From Aidingimonas halophila (GTDB lineage Bacteria; Pseudomonadota; Gammaproteobacteria; Pseudomonadales; Halomonadaceae), in assembly GCF_900106955.1 (NCBI RefSeq), contig NZ_FNNI01000004.1, positions 186,001 through 250,000 on the forward strand: 64,000 nucleotides of DNA, written 5' to 3'. Of this stretch, positions 30,691 through 39,524 are shown piece by piece. The notes below the pieces were generated by a model. That model was given only the letters and a program-made list of their open reading frames with translations. It ran no database searches and was not told the origin of the DNA. A program made the position numbers and the translations under genes. Each line of letters opens with the position of its first letter. Positions within the stretch are counted from its first letter, which is position 1.

Positions 30691-31602
30691 TCAGGGAAGT
30701 TCTTCCTCCTCGTCGTCGTTCTCTTTCTTGGCGGGAATGAGATCCTGACGCTGAAGCCTCAACGGGATCAACAGCGCCGAGGCCACGTAGATGGAAGAGA
30801 ACGTCCCGACTCCGATGCCGATGATCAGGGCAATCGAGAAGTTACGAATCAAGTCCCCCCCCAGCAACAGCAAGGCTAGCAGGACCAATAGCGTGGTGCC
30901 TGATGTGGCAAGCGTGCGTGACAGGGTGGCGTTGATCGCTTCATTGAAAATGGTCGGCATGTGCTCGATGCGCGATTTTCGAATATTCTCGCGTATCCGA
31001 TCGTAGACCACGATGGTGTCGTTGAGCGAATAGCCGATGACGGCCAGAATCGCGGCAAGCACCGTCAGATCGAACTCGAGTCCGAATAGGGAAAATACCC
31101 CAATGACGATGATGACATCGTGCAACAGCGCCAGTAGCGCTCCAAGTGCGAACTTGTACTGAAAGCGAAAGGCGACATAAAGCATGACCAGTCCCAGGGC
31201 GAGCAGCATGCCCATGCCGCTCTGGTCACGCAATTGGTCGCCCACCTGGGCGCCGACGAACTCGGCTCTTATCAGGTCGACGTCGGTTCCTTCGTCCCGA
31301 AGCAGGCTGACCACCTCTTCACCGACATCGGGGTCATAGGCCTGTTGCAGGCGTATCAGTACTTCCGTCGATGCCCCGAAGTTCTGTACCGATACATCTC
31401 GGAAATCGGCATCCTCCAGCGTACCCCTGATGTCGTCCAGGGAGGGGGCCTCCTCGTACTTCACCTCAACGAGCGTGCCGCCGGTGAAATCAAGCCCCAG
31501 ATTGAGTTGCTGTGTGGCCAGTGCGCCGATGGCAATGATCAACAGAATCGCCGAGGTGATGAAAGCCAAGCGGCGCTTGCCCATGAAATCGAACTGTCGC
31601 AT
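30691..31602 (-). CDS. secF: Protein translocase subunit SecF
   Basis: A 303-residue membrane protein with six predicted helices; the first is RRLAFITSAILLIIAIGAL, followed by a periplasmic domain and five C-terminal helices. The GLDFTGG motif and VVYDRIREN segment are family signatures. SecF works with SecD and YajC to pull exported proteins using the ion gradient. ATG 31602 (MRQFDFMGKRR) is preferred since GAGGAG lies 7 nt upstream; two earlier in-frame Met codons overlap secD. Confidence 0.95.
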   Translation of the reverse strand: MRQFDFMGKRRLAFITSAILLIIAIGALATQQLNLGLDFTGGTLVEVKYEEAPSLDDIRGTLEDADFRDVSVQNFGASTEVLIRLQQAYDPDVGEEVVSLLRDEGTDVDLIRAEFVGAQVGDQLRDQSGMGMLLALGLVMLYVAFRFQYKFALGALLALLHDVIIVIGVFSLFGLEFDLTVLAAILAVIGYSLNDTIVVYDRIRENIRKSRIEHMPTIFNEAINATLSRTLATSGTTLLVLLALLLLGGDLIRNFSIALIIGIGVGTFSSIYVASALLIPLRLQRQDLIPAKKENDDEEEELP

Positions 31603-31613
31603 CGCGAGGCTCC

Positions 31614-33464
31614 TCATATCCACAGTTTCTTGAGCGGCTTGCCGCCGTGAGACAGGTTGACCATGGCTCGGCTGACCAGCAGGGCGGTGAACATCGAGGT
31701 CAGGATGCCCAGCGACAGGGTGACCGCGAAGCCCTTCACCGGACCGGTACCGATCGAGAACAGGATGACCGCGACCAGCAGCGTGGTCAGGTTGGCATCG
31801 ACGATCGAGCTGACAGCCCGCTCGTATCCGGCATGGATGGCTTGTTGGGCCGACATGCCGTTACGTAATTCTTCACGTATTCGCTCGAAGATCAGCACGT
31901 TGGCGTCGACCGCCATCCCCAGCGTCAGCACGATGCCGGCAATGCCCGGCAGAGTCAGGGTGGCGCCAAGGATCGACATGGCTGCGACCAGCAGGGCCAG
32001 GTTGATGCCAAGGGCGAGGTTGGCAATGATGCCAAAGACCTTGTAACGCACCAGCATGAACAGCACGACCAGCAGCAGACCGATCTGCACCGACATGATG
32101 CCTCGCTCGATGTTCTCCGCACCCAGGCTGGGCCCGATCGTGCGCTCCTGAGCGAAATAGATCGGTGCCGCCAGTGAGCCGGAACGTAGCAGCAGGGCCA
32201 GTTCCTCGGCCTCGGTAGACGATTCCAGGCCGGTGATGCGGAAACTGTTACCCAGGGCGCTCTGGATCGTCGCCAGGCTGATGATGCCGCGCTCGGTGGT
32301 GTTGACGCGCTCTTCGACCTCTTCGCCGTCTTCCATCACCGTTCGCATTTCGGAGTTGTGCTCGATGAACAACACCGCCATGTTACTGCCGATATTGGAG
32401 CGCGTGGCCCGGTTCATCAGGGTGCCGCCTGTGCCATCGAGATCGATATTGACCTGCGGGCGACCGTTTTCGTCGAAGCTGCGGTTGGCGTTGGATACGT
32501 TATCGCCAGTGATGATGACGTCCCGCGACAACTCGGCCGAACGTCCCTCCTCGTTACGGAATTCGAAGGTTTCCGTATCGCTGTCCGAGGCATCCGGACT
32601 GGCTTCCAGTCTGAATTCCAGTTCGGCGGTTGCGCCGACGATCCGTTTTGCCGCCGCAGTATCCTGTACGCCGGGTAGTTCGACAACGATCCGGTTGGGA
32701 CCTTGGCGCTGAACCAGTGGTTCTGCAACCCCGAGTTCGTTGACGCGATTGCGCAAGGTCGTCAGGTTCTGCTCGATGGCATAATCCTGAATTTCGTCAA
32801 CCGATTCATCGGTCAATGTCATGACCAGGCGTGCCGCCCGACCTTCGTCTTCCGTGCTGTAATCGAACTCGTCGAACTCTTGGCGGATCAATTGACGTGC
32901 CTGGTCCCGGTCGCCTTCGTCGGCGAAAACCAGACTGATGCGGCGATCCTCGATTTCCGTATCGCGATAGCGAATGCGTTCATCGCGCAGGAGTTCGCGC
33001 ATGGCACTGCCATGGACTTCCAGGCGCTGGGTCAGCGCCTCATCCATATCGACTTCCAGCAGGAAGTGAACGCCGCCGCGAAGGTCCAGCCCCAGATTCA
33101 TGGGGGCGGCGCCGAGACTTGCCAGCCAGTCGGGTGTCGATTCCGCCTGGTTAACGGCGACGACATAGTCGTCGTTCAATATCTCGCTGGCGATGTCTCG
33201 AGCGTTGAGCTGATCGCCGGCGCTGGCCAGTCGAATCAGAACGCTGCCACCGTCGGATTCGATGGCCGTAATGTCGATGCCGTCATCGCGAAGGGCGTTT
33301 TCTATCTCGTCGAGCTGGCCTTCGTCGAGTCCGGAGTCAGATTGTGCACTGCTGATCTGTATCGCCGGATCTTCAGGGAAGAGGTTGGGGAGGGCGTAGA
33401 TCAGACCGACGACGATGACGATCAGTATCAGTAGATACTTCCACAAGGGGTAACGATTGAGCAT
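31614..33464 (-). CDS. secD: Protein translocase subunit SecD
   Basis: A 616-residue protein with one N-terminal helix (LLILIVIVVGLIYALPNLF), a large periplasmic domain (about residues 30-445) and five C-terminal helices. GLDLRGGVHFLLEV is the D1 hallmark and VDANVLIFERIREE marks the RND-type membrane part. The periplasmic region is rich in Asp and Glu, in keeping with a salt-adapted organism. The next gene, secF, begins 11 nt after its stop codon. Confidence 0.97.
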   Translation of the reverse strand: MLNRYPLWKYLLILIVIVVGLIYALPNLFPEDPAIQISSAQSDSGLDEGQLDEIENALRDDGIDITAIESDGGSVLIRLASAGDQLNARDIASEILNDDYVVAVNQAESTPDWLASLGAAPMNLGLDLRGGVHFLLEVDMDEALTQRLEVHGSAMRELLRDERIRYRDTEIEDRRISLVFADEGDRDQARQLIRQEFDEFDYSTEDEGRAARLVMTLTDESVDEIQDYAIEQNLTTLRNRVNELGVAEPLVQRQGPNRIVVELPGVQDTAAAKRIVGATAELEFRLEASPDASDSDTETFEFRNEEGRSAELSRDVIITGDNVSNANRSFDENGRPQVNIDLDGTGGTLMNRATRSNIGSNMAVLFIEHNSEMRTVMEDGEEVEERVNTTERGIISLATIQSALGNSFRITGLESSTEAEELALLLRSGSLAAPIYFAQERTIGPSLGAENIERGIMSVQIGLLLVVLFMLVRYKVFGIIANLALGINLALLVAAMSILGATLTLPGIAGIVLTLGMAVDANVLIFERIREELRNGMSAQQAIHAGYERAVSSIVDANLTTLLVAVILFSIGTGPVKGFAVTLSLGILTSMFTALLVSRAMVNLSHGGKPLKKLWI

Positions 33465-33592
33465 GCAAGGCCTGCCTTGTTGCTAGCGTGACGCGGCCGC
33501 CGCGAAGGGTCTCGCGGACAGGGAACGAAAGGAAATACCCTGTATCCCCGCCGGGAAGCACGTCTGCTGCCCGACGGCGATGTCGGCACGGG

Positions 33593-33928
33593 TCAAATGG
33601 ACTTGAGCGTGCCTTTGGGCAGTACGGCGGCCACAGCATTCTTCTGAACGCTGACTTCAGTGCCCTCGGAGATCTCCATGGTGATGAACTCACTGTCGTC
33701 GCTGACGCTGGTGACGCGGCCCAGCAAACCGCCGCCAATGACGATTTCGTCACCCTTGCTGAGGCCGTTGATCAGCTGCTTGTGTTGCTTGGCACGCTTG
33801 GCCTGCGGGCGCCACAGCAGAAAGTAGAAGATCAGCACGAAGCCGACCAGCATGACGATCTGCGCGATACCGCCACCTGCGCCTACTCCGCCTTCGGCAT
33901 GTGCCGGGGAAATGAAGAAATCCAGCAT
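33593..33928 (-). CDS. yajC: Preprotein translocase subunit YajC
   Basis: A 111-residue protein with one helix (IAQIVMLVGFVLIFYFLLWRP) and a cytosolic domain with GDEIVIGGGLLGRV, typical of YajC. It forms a complex with SecDF. It lies between tgt and secD on the minus strand, the order found in most proteobacteria. Confidence 0.95.
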   Translation of the reverse strand: MLDFFISPAHAEGGVGAGGGIAQIVMLVGFVLIFYFLLWRPQAKRAKQHKQLINGLSKGDEIVIGGGLLGRVTSVSDDSEFITMEISEGTEVSVQKNAVAAVLPKGTLKSI

Positions 33929-33982
33929 CGGTTAGGGTCTCCTGCGAGAGTTGCGTATAAAACGAGTCATTTTGGGTCTTGC

Positions 33983-35164
<1,182 letters not shown>

Positions 35165-36205
35165 TCAGGGGGACCGGCGGGTCAGAAACATGGCGTCGCC
35201 ATAGCTGAAGAAGGCATAGTGCCGATCGACCGCTTCACGATACGCTTCCATCACGGTGGCATGCCCGGAAAACGACGACACCAGCATCAGCAGCGTCGAT
35301 TCCGGGAGATGGAAATTGGTGATCAGCGCATCGACACAGCGCCATTCATAGCCCGGATAGATAAAGATATCGGTATCGCCCTGGAACGGCGCGATATCCC
35401 CGTCAGGCGCATTCATGGCTGCCGTTTCAAGACACCGGACACTGGTCGTCCCCACGGCGATGACGCGACGCCCGGCGGCTTTCGTCCGTTGAACCTTGGC
35501 GCAGGTGGCCTCATCGACCTCCAGCCATTCGCTGTGCATGTCGTGCTCGCGTATGTCATCGACACGAACCGGCTGAAAGGTTCCGGCCCCGACATGCAGG
35601 GTCACGAATGCGCTTTCCACCCCCTTGGCCGCGAGTCGTTCCAGCATCGGTTCATCGAAATGGAGGCCGGCGGTCGGTGCGGCCACGGCGCCGTCACGAC
35701 GCGCATAGACGGTTTGATAACGATCGCGATCACTGGTCTCATCGGCCCTGTCGATGTAAGGCGGGAGCGGCATATGTCCATGACGCTCGAGCAGTTCGAT
35801 CATGGGGGTGTCGCCCAGGAAGCGCAACTCGAAGAACGCCTCGCGGCGAGCCTCGACCACCGCATGGATATCGCCCTCGAACATCAGTTGCGTACCGGGT
35901 CTGGGGGCCTTGCTGGCGCGTAGATGCGCCAGTCCACGGTGCGTGTCGAGGGGACGCTCGAGGAGCATTTCCACCTTGCCGCCACTGACCTTGTGGCCAT
36001 GCAGGCGCGCCGGGATGACGCGAGTATCGTTGAACACCAGCAGGTCGCCAGGTGCCAGCAGGTCAACCAGATCCGGAAAACGGCGATGTGCCAGCTCTCC
36101 GCTGGGGCCATCGACGCACAGTAGACGGCAGTCGCTGCGTTGCTCCGATGGATAACGGGCAATCAGCTCTTCGGGAAGGTCGTAATGAAAATCGGCACGC
36201 TGCAT
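35165..36205 (-). CDS. queA: S-adenosylmethionine:tRNA ribosyltransferase-isomerase
   Basis: A 346-residue enzyme that converts preQ1-tRNA to epoxyqueuosine-tRNA using the ribosyl part of SAM. The protein starts [19 protein letters not shown] and includes [16 protein letters not shown] and [12 protein letters not shown], which are family signatures. First gene of queA-tgt-yajC-secD-secF. Its upstream side faces the tRNA-Leu promoter region. Confidence 0.96.
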   Translation of the reverse strand: MQRADFHYDLPEELIARYPSEQRSDCRLLCVDGPSGELAHRRFPDLVDLLAPGDLLVFNDTRVIPARLHGHKVSGGKVEMLLERPLDTHRGLAHLRASKAPRPGTQLMFEGDIHAVVEARREAFFELRFLGDTPMIELLERHGHMPLPPYIDRADETSDRDRYQTVYARRDGAVAAPTAGLHFDEPMLERLAAKGVESAFVTLHVGAGTFQPVRVDDIREHDMHSEWLEVDEATCAKVQRTKAAGRRVIAVGTTSVRCLETAAMNAPDGDIAPFQGDTDIFIYPGYEWRCVDALITNFHLPESTLLMLVSSFSGHATVMEAYREAVDRHYAFFSYGDAMFLTRRSP

Positions 36206-36337
36206 CGATATCGGCTCGGGTTAACGTGGCTGGACCTTGGCATGAGCAGTCCATTTTACAGGCGCCATAGGATACGCGTTCCTGACCGTAAAGTCAGGCC
36301 GCGTGCCGTGTCTTTTTCCATGATCGAAAGACGATTA

Positions 36338-36365
36338 TTGACCTGTGGCCTCGCCTACGTATAAT
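36338..36365 (+). promoter_or_regulatory. tRNA-Leu promoter
   Basis: TTGACC (36338-36343) and a perfect TATAAT (36360-36365) are separated by 16 nt and lie 12 nt before the mature tRNA 5' end. This is a strong sigma-70 promoter for the tRNA gene. Confidence 0.8.
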
Positions 36366-36376
36366 TCACATCCGCC

Positions 36377-36463
36377 GCCCGGGTGGCGAAATCGGTAGAC
36401 GCAGCAGATTCAAAATCTGCCGCTGGCAACAGCGTGTCGGTTCGAGTCCGACCCCGGGCACCA
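36377..36463 (+). tRNA. tRNA-Leu (anticodon CAA)
   Basis: An 87-nt tRNA with a long variable arm. The acceptor stem GCCCGGG (36377-36383) pairs with CCCGGGC (36453-36459); discriminator A and encoded CCA (36461-36463) follow. The anticodon stem GCAGA/TCTGC encloses the loop TTCAAAA with CAA at its centre, so it reads the UUG codon. The T arm contains GGTTCGAGTCC. This tRNA class is a common integration target, and integrase remains occur 100 nt downstream. Confidence 0.97.
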
Positions 36464-36475
36464 AGTAACCTACGA

Positions 36476-36508
36476 ACCCAATAACCATGGGATTCATCGG
36501 GTTATGGG
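36476..36508 (+). terminator. Possible hairpin after tRNA-Leu
   Basis: CCCAATAACC and CGGGTTATGGG-type arms make an imperfect stem 13 nt past the tRNA. No T run follows, so it may be a terminator or part of a former attachment region. Confidence 0.3.
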
Positions 36509-36562
36509 CCGTGATCAGACCCTGTGGTGTGACACTTCGGTGATCCACTTCTGAGGTTTGAT

Positions 36563-36690
36563 ATGCCCTACGGAACCTACCTGATACGTAATCGTCACCA
36601 TTCGAATTGGTATGCTCGGATCGTCATCCCTCATGGCCCTCCGACATGCTTATGCTCAAAGACGAGAGTTCCGGAAGCCTCCATAGCTGT
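36563..36690 (+). pseudogene. Remnant of a tyrosine integrase N-terminus
   Basis: An ATG at 36563 begins MPYGTYLIRNRHHSNWYARI, followed by VIP, which resembles the start of integrases with a DUF6538-type N-terminal domain. After PHG the frame must shift by one base to continue as LRHAYAQRREFRKPP, a good match to the ...GKREFRKSL segment of such integrases. A stop follows. The gene is thus frameshifted and cut off, apparently by the IS3 end at 36729. Position next to the 3' end of tRNA-Leu fits an island integrase. Confidence 0.6.
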
Positions 36691-36728
36691 AGATCTTCGA
36701 TCTGCGTTGTGGTGGCTCTGCCTCCACT

Positions 36729-37235
36729 TGAATCGTCCCGGGTATTCTAGACACCCGTCAGGCTCTGGGTATAACGCCGTTCGTACTCGACAGGTGACAA
36801 GCCATTGCTCGTGCCGTGACGGCGCCTTGGGTTGTAGAACATCTCGATATAGTCGAACACATCGCTCCTGGCGGTTTCCCGAGTCGAATAGATCCGGCGC
36901 TTGATGCGTTCTCGTTTGAGGAGCTGGAAGAAGCTTTCGGCAACGGCATTGTCATGGCAGTTACCTCGATGGCTCATGCTGCCCTCCAGGTGATTGACCT
37001 TCAGAAAGCTCTACCAGTCCGTACTGCTGAACTGGCTGCCCTGATCCGAATGCACCATGACAAGTCCTTGGGGCTTGCGCCGCCAGACGGCTGACAGCAA
37101 GGCATCCAGGGCCAGGTCGGTGGTCATTCGTGGCTTCATCGACCAGCCCACGACCGACCTGCCGAGAGAACAAGTCGATAACCACCGACAGGTAGAGCCA
37201 GCCTTCGTGGGTGTGGATGTAGGTGATGTCGCTGT
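36729..37235 (-). mobile_element. IS3-family element remnant (orfB fragment)
   Basis: On the minus strand, two frames carry pieces of an IS3-type DDE transposase: [20 protein letters not shown] followed by FSRQVG (before about 37130) and, in another frame, [20 protein letters not shown] through NPRRRHGTSNGLSPVEYERR to a stop at 36747. At least one frameshift lies between them, so the transposase is dead. The sequence TGAATCGTCCCGGG at 36729 resembles a terminal inverted repeat of this family and marks the end next to the integrase remnant. The other end is missing and joins an IS30 piece. Confidence 0.75.
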
Positions 37236-37338
37236 ATCCGATCATTCCGGCAATGGTTTGAAGACCGCACTGGTGCTGTAAGCCGGCCTCAATCTGGTAT
37301 CGTTGTCGTTGGGTTAGTTGTTGGTATCCCATCTGCAC
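37236..37338 (-). pseudogene. IS30-family transposase N-terminal fragment
   Basis: About 34 residues beginning [20 protein letters not shown] are typical of the N-terminal helix-turn-helix of IS30 transposases. The frame then runs directly into the IS3 transposase fragment, giving a chimeric open frame of 125 codons. The fusion comes from recombination or deletion between two elements and is unlikely to be functional. Confidence 0.65.
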
Positions 37339-37420
37339 TTCACTGTGGTCGGTAAAGGCGATGAGGATACCGTCGACGGCCCTCTTACCTCTACCGGCTC
37401 ACGCCAAAGTGCTGCAGTTA

Positions 37421-39413
37421 GTGCGCCAGGCAAAGCCTGGCCATCCGGGAACTCTTCCAGTGGAGAGCAGAAAGGATGGAGTGAAACCCAGTGGGTGAGA
37501 GTCCCACCCGGCCAAGGCTAGCCACCAGCCGGTAGCGAGTGTTGCGTGGTGTCGGGCAACCGACACTGCGAAGCGTACACAGCGAGTGAGCAGGCCGTGT
37601 GATTGAGCACCGAAATGACTAATACCGTGGTCGCCGACAGTGTTAACTGACTGGAAGGCAATACCGAATCATCGTTGAGGCTGGGTGAGACGGGGCCGCC
37701 GGTGTCAAAGAGCAGGGCATGTTCATACAAGGGTTTCCCAGGAACCTGGGAGGCCCGCCTTTCTCCCCCGAAAGGCAATGATTCAGGCGCGGGGCTGCCT
37801 GCGGCGAAAGCTCCCGGTCTGGTGCTGTAGTACCTGATGGCATCGGAAGCAAACTGACGGGTACTCAGGGGGTACGGCAAGGCGATTACAAGGAGCCAGC
37901 CGGACGGAAGGACGGGAGTCGGAGTCGCTCATAGTACCGATGAAGGCGGGGAACCGGCTCGACGGGACCCGGTGGAGGGAAGGGGCGGCCAATTATCAGG
38001 CCCGCAGGAGGGACACATGGCAGGTGCTCAGGAACCTGGAACCATGTACACGAAACAAGTGCGGATAGCAGCGCTGGCAGGGCGCTTCCCGCAGCGTGCT
38101 TTCACGTCACTGGCCCATCACCTCGATGTCCAGTGGCTGAAGACGGCCTACCTGATGACGCGCCGAGACGGCGCCGTCGGGATCGATGGCCAGACGGCGG
38201 ACGACTTCGCGCGCGACTTCGAGGCCAATATCCAGCGCTTGCTGGAGGCAGCCAAGAGCGGTCGTTACCAGGCGCCGCCAGTTCGGCGTGTCCATATCCC
38301 CAAGGGAGATGGTCACGCCACACGGCCGATCGGCATTCCTACCTTCGAAGACAAAGTCTTGCAGCGTGCTGTGGTGGCTCTGCTGGAACCGCTTTATGAG
38401 CATGATTTTCTGGACGGCTCGTATGGCTTCCGGCCAGGTCGCTCGGCACACCAGGCGATACAGACGGTACGGGATGGGCTGATGTCGATGGGAGGCGGCT
38501 GGGTGATCGACCTGGATATCCAAGCCTTCTTCGATACGATCGACCACCAGCACCTGCGTGCGTTTCTACAGCAACGAGTGAAGGACGGTGTGATCCTGCG
38601 TTTGATCGGCAAGTGGCTCAAGGCTGGGGTACTGGAAGCCGGGCAGTGGCAGAAAGGTGAGATAGGCAGCCCGCAAGGGGGTGTGATATCCCCGTTGCTG
38701 GCGAACGTCTACCTCCACTATGTGCTGGATGAGTGGTTTGAGAACGACGTCAAACCGCGCCTGCGAGGACAGACATTCTCGGCGAGGTTCGCCGATGATG
38801 CTGTGCTGGCATTCAGCAACGAAGCCGATGCCCGCAAGGTGCTGGAGGTGTTGCCCAAGCGCTTCGCGCGCTTCGGGCTCACCCTGCACTCAACCAAGAC
38901 CCGCCTGGTGCGGTTTCGGCCACACCGTGAGAAACGCGCTGAGACCTTCGACTTTCTGGGGTTCACCCACTATTGGGGTAAATCTCGGTACGGTCGGATG
39001 GTCATTAAGCGGAAGACTGCCAAGGGGCGGCTCCAGCGAAGCCTTAGGCGAATTGCTCTGTGGTGCCGGTGGAACCGTCATCTGCCGATTCGTGAGCAGC
39101 ATAGGCGGTTAAGAAGCAAGGTGCAGGGGCACTATGCCTACTATGGCATCCGGGGCAACATGCGGTCGCTGCGGTCGTTTCGCCAGCATGTGACGGAAAC
39201 CTGGATTAGGTGGTTGAGGCGGCGATCCCAGAGAGCATATTTCTCATGGGATAAAGCTTCCCAACTACTTAGCTTGTTGCCACTGCCACCTGCTCGGATC
39301 ATGCAGAGGTGTTGAGCCTTCAGCAAAACTGATGATTGAGGAGCCGGGTGCGTCAATCGCGCATGCCCGGATCTGTGGGGGGCCGGGACGAGCAATCGCC
39401 TGGTCTACCCGAC
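37421..39413 (+). mobile_element. Group II intron (full length)
   Basis: The 5' end is GUGCGCC at 37421 and the 3' end CTACCCGAC near 39405-39413. A domain V-like hairpin starts GAGCCGGGTGCG at 39341 and ends CCCGGATC. Exon recognition can be read directly: IBS1 CAGTTA (37415-37420) is the exact complement of TAACTG (37644-37649, EBS1), and IBS2 GTGCT (37409-37413) of AGCAC (37606-37610, EBS2). Both pairings argue for a IIA/IIB-like intron rather than class IIC, which lacks EBS2. The ribozyme domains I-IV fill 37421-38016. It carries a reverse transcriptase in domain IV and looks intact. Confidence 0.85.
38017..39315 (+). CDS. ltrA: Group II intron reverse transcriptase/maturase
   Basis: A 432-residue intron-encoded protein. 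Reverse transcriptase blocks are seen as RPIGIPTFEDKVLQRAVV, SYGFRPGRSAHQAI, VIDLDIQAFFDTIDH, GSPQGGVISPLLANVYL and the catalytic ARFADDAVLAF (FADD in place of the common YADD), followed by a maturase domain X. The protein ends SLLPLPPARIMQRC, with no HNH endonuclease domain, so insertion would use nicks or replication forks for priming. ATG 38017 has AGGAGGG 6 nt upstream; a GTG at 37972 would add 15 residues. Confidence 0.92.
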   Translation: MAGAQEPGTMYTKQVRIAALAGRFPQRAFTSLAHHLDVQWLKTAYLMTRRDGAVGIDGQTADDFARDFEANIQRLLEAAKSGRYQAPPVRRVHIPKGDGHATRPIGIPTFEDKVLQRAVVALLEPLYEHDFLDGSYGFRPGRSAHQAIQTVRDGLMSMGGGWVIDLDIQAFFDTIDHQHLRAFLQQRVKDGVILRLIGKWLKAGVLEAGQWQKGEIGSPQGGVISPLLANVYLHYVLDEWFENDVKPRLRGQTFSARFADDAVLAFSNEADARKVLEVLPKRFARFGLTLHSTKTRLVRFRPHREKRAETFDFLGFTHYWGKSRYGRMVIKRKTAKGRLQRSLRRIALWCRWNRHLPIREQHRRLRSKVQGHYAYYGIRGNMRSLRSFRQHVTETWIRWLRRRSQRAYFSWDKASQLLSLLPLPPARIMQRC

Positions 39414-39433
39414 TTATCTGAATCCATGGGAGT

Positions 39434-39475
39434 TTGAAAAGTTTTTGGCTTAATATAATATTGAAATGTTATGAT
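39434..39475 (+). promoter_or_regulatory. Possible sspE promoter in AT-rich leader
   Basis: The 111 nt between the intron and sspE are very AT-rich. TATAAT occurs at 39454-39459 and TATGAT at 39470-39475 with TTGGCT at 39445 and TTGAAA at 39434 upstream. Spacings are not ideal, so the exact promoter is uncertain. Confidence 0.35.
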
Positions 39476-39524
39476 ACTATATAAGCAACATTAATTTTTG
39501 ACGAACAATACATGGTGAATATTT

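Noticed and set aside
37421-39413. Assignment of the intron to class IIC (terminator-targeting)
   Set aside because: A 5-bp IBS2/EBS2 pairing is present and no terminator hairpin precedes the insertion site, unlike class IIC.
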